From assembly GCA_004794655.1 (NCBI GenBank), contig SMMW01000025.1, forward strand, positions 5,925,001-5,989,000: a stretch of DNA of 64,000 nt, given 5' to 3'. The notes beneath the pieces were generated by a model. That model searched no databases. It was not told the DNA's origin and saw only the letters and a list, made by a program, of their open reading frames with translations. The stretch is from Marisa cornuarietis (Eukaryota > Mollusca > Gastropoda > Architaenioglossa > Ampullariidae). A program made the position numbers and the translations under genes. Of the stretch, positions 47,001 through 59,392 are shown piece after piece; the first letter of the stretch is position 1, and every line of letters starts with the position of its first letter.

Positions 47001-47793
47001 CCAGAGGTAACCGTCCGTGATCTCTCCCAGTCATCTGAAATTAAGCAAAACCTTTTGTTCTTGTGCTTCTTGATGGCATTTCCATGCTGATGGTGCGTTT
47101 GATTTCTTAGTCATATCCACTGTGTATTCTAGATGCAAAAAACTTATTTCTTGCTGCGTGCGGATGTCGAGGCTGAACGTTGGTGCCACGTAGCCGATCA
47201 ATAGCGGCGTACTCGGGGAGGGCGGGCCAGACGCTGAGGCTGCTGGTGGGAGTCGTGCAGCGACCGCCGCTGACGTAGGGAGCGGGGTTTGCATGACGGA
47301 CGTCACTGATGCCGTCACACGAGCGCCGCCTGGCCAGGATGGACGAGGGGTAGTCAGGTGAAGCCTTCATCTATCACGCAAAGCACCAGACTGGATGTTT
47401 AAATGAAGAAGAAGTTAGGCCGATGGAACCGTGGAAGACTGACATTCTCCGCCTCCATCACTCTCTCTCTCTCTCTCATACTTTAGAGTTGGTGTTTCAG
47501 AAATTAATTGCCACAGAAACGGTTTTGCATAATATGAGGTAGCTCGCCATTGTCCATTTTGCCCGAATGCTTTGGAGGATGAAGTACATGTCTTAATTTT
47601 CTGTTCTTTATGCTGACGAGAAAGAATTATGGTAAAGAACTCAGTGATGATCAATATGACCTGAAGAGATTGTTCTGCAGTACAAAAAAAGGAAATTATG
47701 CAAGTTGGTCTTTTTATAGTTGAATTCTGAAAAAAGGTTATCATTAATTGGTTAGTGTATCTTGCTGGCCAATGGTCACGAAGAGCTTTTAAG

Positions 47794-47794
<1 letters not shown>
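44042..47794. other. unassigned sequence, GC-rich at 44.7-45.8 and 47.1-47.4 kb
   Basis: Short CA/GT tracts near 44,890-44,915 and 45,005-45,022, and (TA)n near 45,867. Minus frames of 87-95 codons at 47,031-47,370 are not recognised. (CT)n at 47,459-47,476. Confidence 0.45.

Positions 47795-47879
<85 letters not shown>
47795..47879. repeat. (TG)42 microsatellite
   Basis: An 85-bp uninterrupted TG array. Confidence 0.98.
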
Positions 47880-47881
<2 letters not shown>

Positions 47882-48298
47882 GGTGGTGTATGAGTGGTGG
47901 TTTTTGTGATGATGGTGTATGAGTTTGTTTTTGTTTTTGGGGGTGGGTTGTGAGGCGAGTAAGGATTGGTACTAATTGTTTTGTTTAGCTAGCCACTGGC
48001 CTTGTAGATGTTTTTAACATGTAACAATATTTCATATATGCTTGAGGTTTATTGTGATAGTGTGCGAGTAGGGGTCTCGTGAGGGCGAGTGGCTGTGTTC
48101 CTAGATAATGTGTTGTGATGTGTGGTGTACTTGATGTGTGTAGAAATCTTTGTACATGTGTTTACAGAAGTTGATTTTAAGTGATATTGTTTATGACTGA
48201 TTTATGCTTACAGCAGTCCTATGATGTGTGAATACTCTGACATGTTCACACCTTTCCTGGTGCTATGCTCTTGAAACAATAAAGAATCAATTAATCAA
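47880..48298 (+). mobile_element. possible LINE 3' tail between two long microsatellites
   Basis: GT-rich non-coding sequence ending CTTGAAACAATAAAGAATC, then AATTAATCAATT. The AATAAAGAATC ending resembles the 27.66-kb tail (AATAAAGAATCTTG). No coding part is attached. Confidence 0.4.
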
Positions 48299-48330
48299 TT
48301 TATATATATATATATATCTCAGGCACACAT

Positions 48331-48406
<76 letters not shown>
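48299..48406. repeat. (TA)n and (CA)37 microsatellite
   Basis: TA at about 48,299-48,317, a short gap, then a CA array at 48,332-48,406. Confidence 0.97.
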
Positions 48407-48408
<2 letters not shown>

Positions 48409-49258
48409 AATGATGGTGAATTGGTAAAGGAATTTGTAAGACGCATTTGGTGCCTACAAATAAGTGTGTGCTCGTGCGACTTTATGTAAGTGAGTTGAAT
48501 TCGCCTCTGTTGGTCTGATAAGTAGCTCTATCAATAAAAATGTATTATGATTATTACTATTATTACACACATACAGACCTTAAAACACACGCTGCATATG
48601 TGCAGCTAAATAATGAGAAATAACATGATTATTTAAAGATGCAAATGTATAACAATAAATAATAACACACTTGTTTTACCTGCAAAATAAAAAAGGAAAA
48701 CGGATTATATGGAACAATATAACTTAGCAGCGACAGGGTGTAGAACCCGAGGCTCGGGGGTGGGAATGTAACTTATATTCGAAGTAAGGAAGTCAACAAT
48801 AAACAGTCCTCTCTTATTTATATCTCTGGATCAGATAAAATGCACCTTTCGTTACTATTTGTAGATCATGATCAGGTCTCACACGCTCTCTCCCTCTCTG
48901 CATACAAAATTATTAAGCATTCTTGAACAGTATACCATATCAGATAATTTATAACATGCACAAAGAATTATAACGCAATGTGTTCTTCACTACGATACAA
49001 TTCTGACAAATATGGTAGTTTCGTATTAGCGCAGGCACCACAACAGACCTATAGCAACATCTCTCAGAACGAAACTTTTGCTTTTTATAATAAAAAAAAA
49101 CTGAACGGGACTCACAACTTTTTTAACAACTATTATGTTTAGAACATAAGTCAAGAATGTTAACCCGATAGAACAACATTATTTATCCATTACACCCGTT
49201 TGACAAAGATAAATACAAATGAGGCGACTCCATGTTTGTGTTCTCCTCTCCTGCACGA
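48407..49258. other. AT-rich unassigned sequence
   Basis: A small TATTA-type tract lies near 48,545-48,567 after an AATAAA-like tail. Nothing else recognised. Confidence 0.5.
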
Positions 49259-49331
49259 GTGACGTCCTGCATCTGACGTCTTTGCTTGCGTCATTCGGAC
49301 GGCGTCATTTTCCAGAAACAATAGACGTCAT
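49259..49331. promoter_or_regulatory. cluster of five CRE/ATF-like cores
   Basis: TGACGTC at 49,260 and 49,274, TGCGTCA at 49,287, GGCGTCA at 49,301 and GACGTCA at 49,324 all lie within 71 bp. CREB/ATF and AP-1 family proteins bind TGACGTCA-type sites in animals. The cluster is visible. A regulatory role is inference. Confidence 0.35.
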
Positions 49332-50114
49332 GAGCGGAGTCTGTGTGGAGCTTCATAAAAAAATGGCCGGTCCAAAACCATCCTTAACGAAAGAATAACA
49401 TTCTGGTTATACCATCCGATGGACGAGCTGTGCTGTCGTTGTCTGCGTGCAGGTATTTAAACAGTGTGCTTTCTCCTGATTTTCAGCTTTCTGACCGCTG
49501 TCCAACAACCGCCTTCACTGAAGGTCAAACGCCTCCATTGTCTATCTTGACTACAACTGAAGATCAACCGTCCCCACTTTCCTTCTCCTTCGTCAACGTG
49601 TGCTCGTCAAAATATTTGTAATACGTCGTACGCATGTAAGAGCAAGTGTGTGTATGACTTATTACACCACTCGGTCTATAACCTGGATTACGATTAAAAA
49701 ATCTCCAAAGGAAAGAATAATCTATCTCTGTCAGCTCGTCCTTCCCGCCATGTGGGGATCTGGGAGGAAAGGACGCTACAATTCATGTCAACCTCCTTCC
49801 GGAAAAAAGAAGTATACCACACTGAACAAAAAATAATTTCAAATAATAGCTGATCCAACTAAAGTATAAGGAAAAGTGTGTGATACTACACAGAAATTGC
49901 GTTTATTTATTTGTTTTTTTGGATTACAAATGTAGTAAGAAATCCAATGGCATTAGAGGCAATAAAGTATGAAATAGCAGAATACACGTAGTAGAGCATT
50001 TTGACAGCCTGCTCCAGCTATATGAAATAAGCACTGACGAAACGTTTCATTCCACGAACGATTCTGAAGTTGGAATCATGTTTCAAATACGTTAGAAGAC
50101 AGAAAGCATAAACG
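49332..50114. other. unassigned sequence
   Basis: No recognised gene. Short plus frames of 63-78 codons only. Confidence 0.5.

Positions 50115-50160
<46 letters not shown>
50115..50160. repeat. (CAAT)n tetranucleotide microsatellite
   Basis: About 11.5 perfect units. Confidence 0.97.
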
Positions 50161-50161
<1 letters not shown>

Positions 50162-50690
50162 ATCGAAAGATGTCCAGAGAACTCATAATAGTTACATAGA
50201 CAATTTTCTGCAATGAAATATTGTAAAGAAAAAGAGAACGGTGATTTCAAATTATATTTTGTACTGCCGATAACATTTCTTAGATATGCACAGCAAACAC
50301 AGCAGTAATGCGGAGGTTTTTTTTTATATACTCCCTCCTCTAACATCTTAGCTCACGAAAGCTTCAACTGTAGAAATGACAAAGTTTGTAAACATTGCTG
50401 CCCAATCGTTGGTCCGGAATTTACTGCGAGCCAGTCACGTGTCGTAGAAGCAGTCTGCATGGTAACAGAAGAGTAAAACCGACATTTCCTTATGACAAAT
50501 GCTTAATCAGGCATCTTGGGAATCACTATTTGACTGCCCCAGCAGGATGGTGTGTCGGATGTTTCGATAGAACGTAAGCAGCAGTAGTTATGTGAGGAGC
50601 ACTGGGGTTTAGACAAGGCCTAATTGCGCCTGGGAGCCCCTTAAATTTGACTCTCACAGGCACGTGTCGTGTTATGAGGACATGAGCGTC
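50161..50690. other. unassigned sequence
   Basis: Nothing recognised. Confidence 0.5.
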
Positions 50691-50694
50691 GAAG

Positions 50695-50774
50695 TTTTAT
50701 GATGATAGTACGCGGGACAATTTTATGCCGAGACAATCCGCATGTTTTATGGCAAACGCTGCTCAAGATTTATG
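50695..50774. promoter_or_regulatory. four TTTATG motifs at about 24-bp spacing
   Basis: TTTATG starts at 50,696, 50,722, 50,746 and 50,769, all on the same strand, with spacings of 26, 24 and 23 bp. The first three are TTTTATG. TTTATG is the core of caudal/Cdx and posterior Hox binding sites. The surrounding sequence is of mixed composition and not a simple repeat. Enhancer function is inferred only. Confidence 0.35.
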
Positions 50775-51213
50775 TGGGTAATTACTAAAGGCATTTACAC
50801 GAGTTGAAGTACTTCTTATTAATGCAGATTTCACGTCAGTGTAAACTTTACACTCGTAAAAGAGAGTCTTCTGCTGGATGAATGTTGATGAACTTTCTTC
50901 TCTCCATCCTCTCTTTGATTTTGTGTTTGCTATCATCTCTCTTATTGCTGGGGTGCTCTAGGAAATTATGTTGGTCAGTGACTTATCAAATATAACGCCC
51001 ATCTCAGCGACGCTAGCATGTTTTCGCTTACTTTGCCCTGGGTTTTCATTTCATACCAACCGTAATGCATATTATAAATAAATCAAATTAAAACATAGAT
51101 GTTTGAGAGCAAGATTTTCAAATCAAACTTAATCACCTTCCGGTATACAAAAGGGGTGTTGGTTACAATCAAAAAGATTATGTGGATTTGTGCGCTCACA
51201 CACATGCATGCAT

Positions 51214-51214
<1 letters not shown>
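50775..51214. other. unassigned sequence
   Basis: Nothing recognised. Confidence 0.5.

Positions 51215-51262
<48 letters not shown>
51215..51262. repeat. (CA)24 microsatellite with TGCA lead
   Basis: Preceded by a short (CATG)n at about 51,202-51,214. Confidence 0.96.
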
Positions 51263-51263
<1 letters not shown>

Positions 51264-53004
51264 CTCGCCAGCAGCTTGCAGCGATGTAGGCTACATCAGC
51301 GTGACGGTTTGAAGTGTCGCTTGACCAGTGGGAGGTACGAAGATAAAGGGATGAGCGAGCGAACAGAAGTGTTTTTCTACCGCTTGTTTCTTGCTTCACT
51401 CTGATGCACTGTGGCGATTGCATGTGAGTTTGGGGCGGTATACTACAACTGATGCTTCTGTCTTCTCGTATTCGTGCAAAAATGAGCATTACTTGGGAAT
51501 GGATTAAAGCTTAAGTAATCTTCAACAACTCCACAATGTTGTCAACACTTGCGTTTTGATAGCTGGCATTTTTTTTAGCCTCTTTTTCAGACGTGCTTGC
51601 TTAGCGGCGATTAGCTGCAAACCAAACTGACGTCAGTCCCTATACTTCAGCCAAGGCGCCTTTATTAATTTTTTTGTTTTGCTTTTGGTTTGGTCTTAAA
51701 GTAAGCTTTGGTCCAAAATTCCTGTTACTCGACGCTCGATGAAATTTTTTTTTTTTTTAAAGTAACTTGCATACACACCCATGACACTTTCATGTCTCAG
51801 AGCACTGTGTGTGGTTTTTTGTTTTTTTGTAATTAACAAGAGAATCTTTGTGCTTAAAGTAAAATTCAACAGTATATTACAACTTTTCGGTAATGTATTC
51901 GGTCATCACAACTAAATCAGTTAACACCCAATGCACGACAATAAAAACACGCAGCACAAACCTGCACCACAACGAGTTCGAAGACTCAGTTAAGCAACAA
52001 GTTATAGTGTTTAGCGTTGAGTGAATTACACAGACAGACAGGTACACAAGACGCGAGAGGAGAGAAGGCTGGGGGTAAGGGCACACAGTAAATATCATTT
52101 GAAAACGAGTTCAGTTTTACGGCAAAAAAGAACAGTAATGCTTGGGCTGAGAAAATCATTTAGTCAAAGAAGGAGAGGAGAATCGCTGGCAAGAATAAAC
52201 ACGTTTTGAAGTACCATTTGATATAAAGTTCCACAGCCGCATTGTATAATTTGACTACTGGACAATCTGGTTATAAAATTATACTTCACGCTCTATGTCA
52301 GCTTGGAGTAAAAACATAACATCTTGAAAATGAGACATCTTGTTTAATGCTACAGTATGGGCGAGCAGACATCAGCCAAGTAACTGTGATGTCGTAATAC
52401 CTGTAGGGGTAGTAATCAGACATAAAAGGAATATAATGGCTTCCACATGGCGGCCGTCAAATTTTTCGCTTCGGGATTCCTCTGTAATTACACAGCATCA
52501 TATGCAAGAGAAAGGGTGCTCATACATGTCAATGAAGCTAATTGGTCGTTTCTTTTTCTCTCTTTCCCTCTCTCATACACACATTCTCTCTCTTTTACAT
52601 ACGCTCGCGCGCCAGGATGAATAGACTAAAAGAAGAAAAAGGAAAGAGAAATACAGATAAATAGCTCTCTCAATTAAATGTTTCAACAAGCAGAGTTCTA
52701 GAAAATCCGAAAGTAAAATGCTTATTTCTGATCTCTCTTAGCTTTTGGGCGTGTCCATTAACAAAAAATATATTCACATCTCTCAGTGTCGTAAAAATAT
52801 CCCGAGAGTGATGAGATACAAAAAAAAACTAAAATTGCGCATAGACACCACTTGCAGCATGAGGGTCATTAGTTGCTGATGACTACATGATAAAGTTTTA
52901 TGGATGCTGTGTCTGCTTGCACTAATGAACAGGCTTCTTCTCGCTGCTATCGATGCTGTACATACAGGTACCTGCCGACTGTACTGACTGACTGGTGCCC
53001 TTCG
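51263..53004. other. unassigned sequence
   Basis: T-run near 51,746-51,759. CT-rich patches near 52,556-52,595. Frames up to 94 codons have no domain. Confidence 0.5.

Positions 53005-53077
<73 letters not shown>
53005..53077. repeat. (TG)36 microsatellite
   Basis: Uninterrupted 73-bp array. Confidence 0.98.
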
Positions 53078-53078
<1 letters not shown>

Positions 53079-53239
53079 CTTCTACTGCCTTTGAGTGTAT
53101 CCTCGCTGTATTCCGTAAGTTTCAAGTGGGTCAAAGTCAACCAAAATCTAGCTGCAAATACAGGCCCTGGGTTCAGATCTCGTGTCGAGACATTCTCTGT
53201 AAGTGATAATTGTTTGCAGGACTAGCCATCGGGAGCCAG

Positions 53240-53930
53240 GAGATTTACCAGCTGGACAAGGTTATAAAGGCGGTATCGCTACATTCGTTGACTGGAACGC
53301 CAAGATCGGTCTTTACGCCTACTAGCAATGGGCAGGAATGGTGAGTAAATTTGGCCTTGGTGAAACCAACAACAGAGGCCCTAGACTCATAGAGTTCGAG
53401 TAGAACCATCGACTTGCCTTAGCCAATACCCTACATCCCCACTAGAAATCGAGGACGGCAACTTGGCACTCGCCAGACAGATTGGTCCATAACCAAACTG
53501 ACTTCCTCCTTCTGCACAGGCGCTTCAAATCAAGCATCAACAAGGCCCAGACTAGGACATATCCCGGCGCTAACATAGGCAGCGACAATGACCTTCTCTT
53601 AATTAACGAACCTTAAGATGAAGCTGAAGCTGACCTCGCTTTCATTTGGAGAAACTGCAAGACCCCAACTTTGCGGAAATCTTCAAGGCCAATTTTGGAG
53701 GTAAATAGGCCACACTATGAGTGACTGCGATGTAGACACGTCTAAGAGGTGCAACTGTTTACAACCCAGGAAGACTTAGGGCGTCAAAGAAGAAGAAACA
53801 ACTGATGGACTGAATATTGCAAAGACGTTAATATCCTTCCAAACACCCAGACTATAATCATTGAACCTGCAAACTTACCAGTCCTACAGGAAGAGGTCGA
53901 AAGAGCGGAAAGGAAAGTCACCTGGAGTTT
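53240..53930 (+). mobile_element. LINE family A relic, endonuclease half
   Basis: The plus strand reads FVDWNAKIGLYAY, QWAGMVSKFGLGETNNRGPRLIEF, NHRLALANTLHPH, KSRTATWHSPDRLVHNQTDFLLLHRRFKSSINKAQTRTYPGANIGSDNDLLLI. This is the APE endonuclease of the family: DWNAKIG, T-W-S-P-D and the GSDHD motif, here GSDND (His to Asn, 53,578-53,592). The following linker (KKKQLMD, PVLQEEVERAERK) leads toward the RT, which is not present. Stops interrupt the frame. This is the only copy in the window that keeps the endonuclease half. Confidence 0.88.
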
Positions 53931-55354
53931 ACAACTGTAGCTGCTAGCAGAAAAAATAGGCTGGATTCACACCAGCGCATCTTCAACATTCTGGTAGAGG
54001 AACCAAAGCCCCTGGTGTCAGACTCTGTAAAAACCTTTTAAAAGTTCATCAAGTTGTGATAAGAAGTCTCCCTGATGTTAAAGAGGTAGGAAAATGGGGG
54101 GAGGGATATGAAGTAGCAATCACATGTAACCTACTCAGCAATAGCACATGCAACCTAAACACTCAGCAATTGAACATTGTTAGACCTTTGCTTTGAGAAA
54201 ACCTTACTGTAAGAATTCTCTTTTGTATGTTTTAACTACCTCAGAATGACAATTATTCGTTTTAGTTGGTACCTGTGATGTCGACATATTATGTTTTGCA
54301 GTAATCCATATTGAATGGTTTTCAACTTCTTTGTTGTCATGAATCCATGTTGATATTGATGATTGGATGTACATAACGTACCTCAGCATTAAAAAGGGAA
54401 ACTCAATGATAAATGTCCATATCCTATAGTTATACATTATAACTGCTGTGAACTTTAAGTAGTTCATCTGGTTTAGTGTAACAACATGTGGTTCAACATT
54501 TAAGTCTGACCCTAGATTCACACCCCCCCCCTTTTGTGCTTTTACCTTTTCCGATCAATCAACTACATATTGCTGGTCTGGGTATCGGTGGGCAGGAAAG
54601 CATTTCGGACGTTTTACTCAGTTCTAATGCATTAATCATCAGGCTTCTATGCCTTTAAATTATTATAAGAGCTGAAAAACTTTTCTCTTGTCACCTCAAC
54701 AGATATTACATCTGTCTCAGCCTGATCTGGAAAGTAAGCTCACTGTGGCATAAGACTGAGCAGAGCTTGTATCAGAACACTAACGATGTCGGCTGGTTAG
54801 CATTAAGAAGTTTTCCACAAACAATTGAAAGCTTCCTGTGGCATAGAACCTCAATGCCAAGCATGCCGAGGGTGTTCGGATGCATAATTTGGTCCTGAGT
54901 CGTGTATCCGTGAGGCTGAGGATGTGCTGTCGGTTAAATCTAAATACTCAGAACAGTTCCTCATCAACACGAAAAATCTGTCTCCTCACAACACGACTCT
55001 GTCCTAAACATAACAATTGCCACCACCATCTCCAATCATCGGTTTGGGTAGGGAACACCACCGTTAACCACGGTTAGGCACCGTGTTAGCTAATTTGACT
55101 TTATTAATACTCCGTGTTCCTCGCCAACCGACAGTAAGTCATGTGAAAAACAACCCTTTGGCGAGAGAGAGAGAGTGTTGGCTGGGTGAAGGCACAAGGC
55201 CAACACAAAGCCATGAGTGATAGACCACGCTCCATAGCTCGTTGCCGACATTTATCTATTTGTCACTTCAAAGACATCTACAGAGTGATGGCCACCGGTA
55301 GGGGCTCACGCCCCTCCTGTCGCTTCTACTTTACATGACTCGTGAAACGGCGCT
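53931..55354. other. unassigned sequence
   Basis: A poly-C run near 54,523-54,532. A 105-codon minus frame (54,204-54,521) is AT-rich with no domain. Nothing else recognised. Confidence 0.5.
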
Positions 55355-55556
55355 TGGACTTCTCGTAGGCGGTCCGGTGGCGCAACGGTTAGCGCCTGTC
55401 ACCAATACAGTGAAGGTTGGCTGTCCTGGGTTCAGTTCTCTTCTCGGGCACGCTTTCTTTCTCTGCATGTGGCATCTGTTTACAGGGCCTTGCCGTGATA
55501 TAGCCTTAGCTGCTGGCTCGGCGTAAAACACCAATTTAAAAAAATGGACTTCTCGT
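55355..55556 (+). mobile_element. tRNA-derived SINE with 12-bp target duplication
   Basis: TGGACTTCTCGT lies at 55,355-55,366 and again at 55,545-55,556. The 178-bp element between has a pol III promoter with A box TGGCGCAACGG (55,378-55,388) and B box GGTTCAGTTCT (55,429-55,439), a short body, and an AT-rich tail ending in A7. The body holds a 27-bp block, 55,462-55,488, shared at 24 of 27 positions with 63,835-63,861. The exact duplication points to a recent insertion. Confidence 0.95.
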
Positions 55557-58500
55557 CGACCCGGACAGCTCGCTGGTGCTGGTTTGCGCACACAACATGC
55601 TTTCTCATTGGAAAAAAAGACAAAATACCAAAAACAAAAACTGCCCTCTGTTTTACAATATGGGGCACTGTAATTATTGACCTTATTTTACAGCTATGCA
55701 ATTCATTTATAATTATATAATGCGTTGTATGGGTTGATTATTTCTTCGAAGTTTCGACATACCAATGAAAAGCTAGAACAATGTCATGTAGTAATTTGTT
55801 TCGGTTTGTGGGTCATAGTGACTCCATTTCCCAATGAATCATTGTCTGCTATAATTTATAGATTCATTTATTTTATGCATTTATGTAATGATTTTATTTC
55901 TTTCATTACTTTGTAATTCAATATGACCGTCGTGAGTTTTAACGGACGAACGAAATCCCTCCCTCAGGCTGACGATCTTAACTATGACTTATATTTGGGA
56001 TATCATGAGCATCCTGAAAAATCATTCTAGGGCTTATTTTCGGGGAAACACAATATGCAGCCGGAGTTTCATGAAAGAGTGCCGTGACTTCTGTGTCATA
56101 AAAATTGTATCTGAGGTTTTTTGGCTCTGAGTGTGTGAGAGAGAAAGAGAGTGTGCGTTGGAGGGGTAGGCAGGTGTGTTGCCATGAATTGCAGCGAGCA
56201 CTTGTAAACTCTGAAACAATATAAATGCTTACAAAATCCTGAACAGTTTCAGTTTGAATTTGCGGTCCTTTTAATATTTTAATGAGGGAGAAGGAGGTAA
56301 GATGAAAGTATCCATAGATGTCAGCAACGGTTTGATACACAGCCACCTCAGCCTGTAGACCGTAGAGCTTGTGATCGCGTTCTCAAGCTGCTGTCGGATG
56401 GATGGTTCAAGTATTCAGTGTACGCATGTACAGATTATGTTCTTCATTTCTCGGCGTTGGAAAAGTCACATAATAGCTTGGAGGGACAAACGTTGTTATA
56501 TTTTTTCTAAACTGTTGGCTACTAATCTGTCACTAAATGACGATATATTCGATGTCATTTGTCTTAACCTTCGGTATCTCTGCCAGTTACTTCTCGACTT
56601 CCCGCGGATCTTTGCCTTATCCCTTTTCCTCCCGTCGAAACAATTCCGACCACAGCTCTTTGTACTTTCCCCTTCCCCTCCCCCCTCCCCGATAGGTGTC
56701 GCTACATGACAAGTGGGCCGTGAAATCGACACCACACGCTTGCGGTGCCGCCTGGCGGCTGGTGGCAAATCCTTTAATCCACAATCTTTGCTGCTTGCGG
56801 CTCCGTCCTCTCTTTGACATACCGCTCAGCTGTCGCCATGTGTTTCCGATGTGTTTGAGACTTGGGAACACTTGGACTCGAAAATGTACAGTTTCATTTG
56901 TGTAGTTCCCTACGGTTTTCAACCGACCCCCCCCCCAAAAAAAAAAAAAAAAAACAACAACAAAAAACAAAAACAAAATGCTGATATAGCACGATAAATG
57001 CAGACTTTCAGCGTCCGAATAATCCAAAATGTCTCTCTCTCTCTCTTGGTGTACATTGCTCGCGGTGCTTGTTGATCGCAGGTGGGAATCGTGTACTTTG
57101 TTACCAGATAATTAATTAACGGATGGGTTTCGGAGGCTGAAATTTATAGTTTTATATCGCCTCTATCTATTGATATCTGCAAAAAACGCAAACGTTCGGT
57201 TTGGTCTTTAAGTTTCTTCTACTTCGTGCTACGTAGCTCCTACACTTACGAACCTTGAAGTCCCATGCTCACGCTATGTAGGCTTTATACTAAAGGCCGT
57301 TCTTAGCTAACCAAAGCGCCGAAGCGTCAACCCTCTTAAATTAAAAACCTCATTGTACATGCAAACAAGTTTTGACTTAGAATGTTGACCGAAGTTGCAA
57401 TAATATCCTAAAAGTTTGCCCACAAAACCATTGTTCTCCTGTGACCTGTGTGTGTGTGGGGGGGGGGGGGTCGGTGGGTGCGTGTGTGCGCCCTCGGAGT
57501 CTACTACCCTCAATATTATTCATGCAGCCTGCCATGTCTTGACGTCAGCTGCCACGATATAATCTCTGCCCCCACGACAGCTGACGCCGTGAGCAACACG
57601 ACACCTTGCCTCGTAAATCGTTAGCGAGATGACACCGCGATTGTCCACCTTGACTGTCTCTCAAAAGTCGCACCGCTGATTTATGTGCCTAAAGTTAGTA
57701 AGTTGCATAAACTGCCTTTCGTTGACAACACTGGGATTGCATCCCAACTGCATCATAATATTACAGTCATGGGAAATATTCAATTATAAATAATAACCAT
57801 CACATTATAACATTGAAAAGTTTTGATAAGCGTGACAAGTCAATGACGCGTATCCATCTCCAGTAAACGGCAAAATAAGTGTAGAAGTTTACACAATCTG
57901 TCAATCTGCTGGTTTGCTTCCCGGATTTGTTGTTCGTTAGGTAGAAGTTTACAGTGGATTAATCAATGGTCATTTGCATGAGATCCTCAACCAGGGCGTG
58001 TCGACAATTAGACACCTCAACAACAGCCACCGGACCTTTGGACGGTACGCACCTTTGTCACCGACAGGTGGCGACACAGTCTCTGAAAATTATGCAATGT
58101 TAATAATAACTTGATGAAGGTGACTGCGTGTTTACGTGGCTGGCTGTAGCCATTATATTATTTGTGCACCTGTGTGTCTTAGCAGCGCTGCTCATTTGTA
58201 ACCGGAACTTATTTTCCGGGCTGAAGGTCTTGGTCTTCCCATGGGCATGGTGGTGGTGGCCCGGTGGGAAGGTGAAAATCTATCATGCTGCACGTATACC
58301 GGATATACAGTGTGTGCCAGTGTGTGGGGCGCAAAGAGGGGGAATTTAAAAAAAAATTTCTATCTTCATGTAATGCATTGTATAATTCTACAACTGAACG
58401 ATACAGCTATAAATGCATTATATAGCCATATAATTTATTATATTATTATACAATGCATTCTACAGTTATTCACTTCAGTCTATAATTATAGAATACAGTT

Positions 58501-59392
58501 TCTTCTCTGATTATAAAATGTAATTGTATTATTATCAAAATAATTCCATAGCCCGAGAGAAAATTTGGTAAAACCGAAAGTAGTCCATTTATCTGTCAAG
58601 TTTCTATCCGATTCATTTTGTTTATGTACAATTCAATTCTATAGTGTTAGAATATATATATATATATTAATTCTATTGTTGTGACCACGAAATGAGTCCT
58701 AGCTTGCACACAACAGTTTGGCAGCAGAGGCCCTGAAAGGTAATTAGGCTCAACTTTGTGCAGTTTCACGTTTTCATGAAAATGAATTTCTTGGTCATTA
58801 TACACTGCTGTGTTAAAACAGAAGAAAGAAATGGTCTTAAAATACATTTTAATCAAGGTACCCCACAGCGATCAGTCCCGGTTACCTTATCCCTGTTCAA
58901 ACCCTGTCATATTATACCACACTACAGAACTCTGAGCCTGTATTTCAATCTCTGTAATTACTAATTGGAATATTAATCAATCATTAAATCGCTCTGCAAA
59001 AGCTTATGAGTAAGCAGATCTGCTTAATGAACCCGTGGCTATCCAATGGGATAGTCAAATAGTGGCGTCCTTGGTGACGTTCAGAAAGTCACTGATTGGC
59101 TGACAGGGAGGCAACTCGTCTGTTATTGCACGTTCTAAGTGTTCTGTAGACTGTAGAGCAACAGAATAGCAAAGAAAGCTTCTTACTGATAAAAAAAATT
59201 ATTAGCTATACTTATTTCCGACCAATCTTCGATATTCAGAACAGTAAAAACTCGGAAGATAAATGACAGAATATTTCGGGAAAGATAACTGCAGACGACT
59301 TAGCGACTTTCTGTAACCAGTGATCACATTTGAGAGAGATGTTCGTGTAACCCTCGCTTAAATCATCTTTTGAATGGAGAAGGGGAACAAAG

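Noticed and set aside
50115..50160. (CAAT)n considered as a CRISPR-like or attachment repeat
   Set aside because: Perfect short tandem without spacers: an ordinary microsatellite.
53160..53200. B-box-like GGTTCAGATC before the 53.2-kb LINE
   Set aside because: No A box or SINE body recognised upstream.
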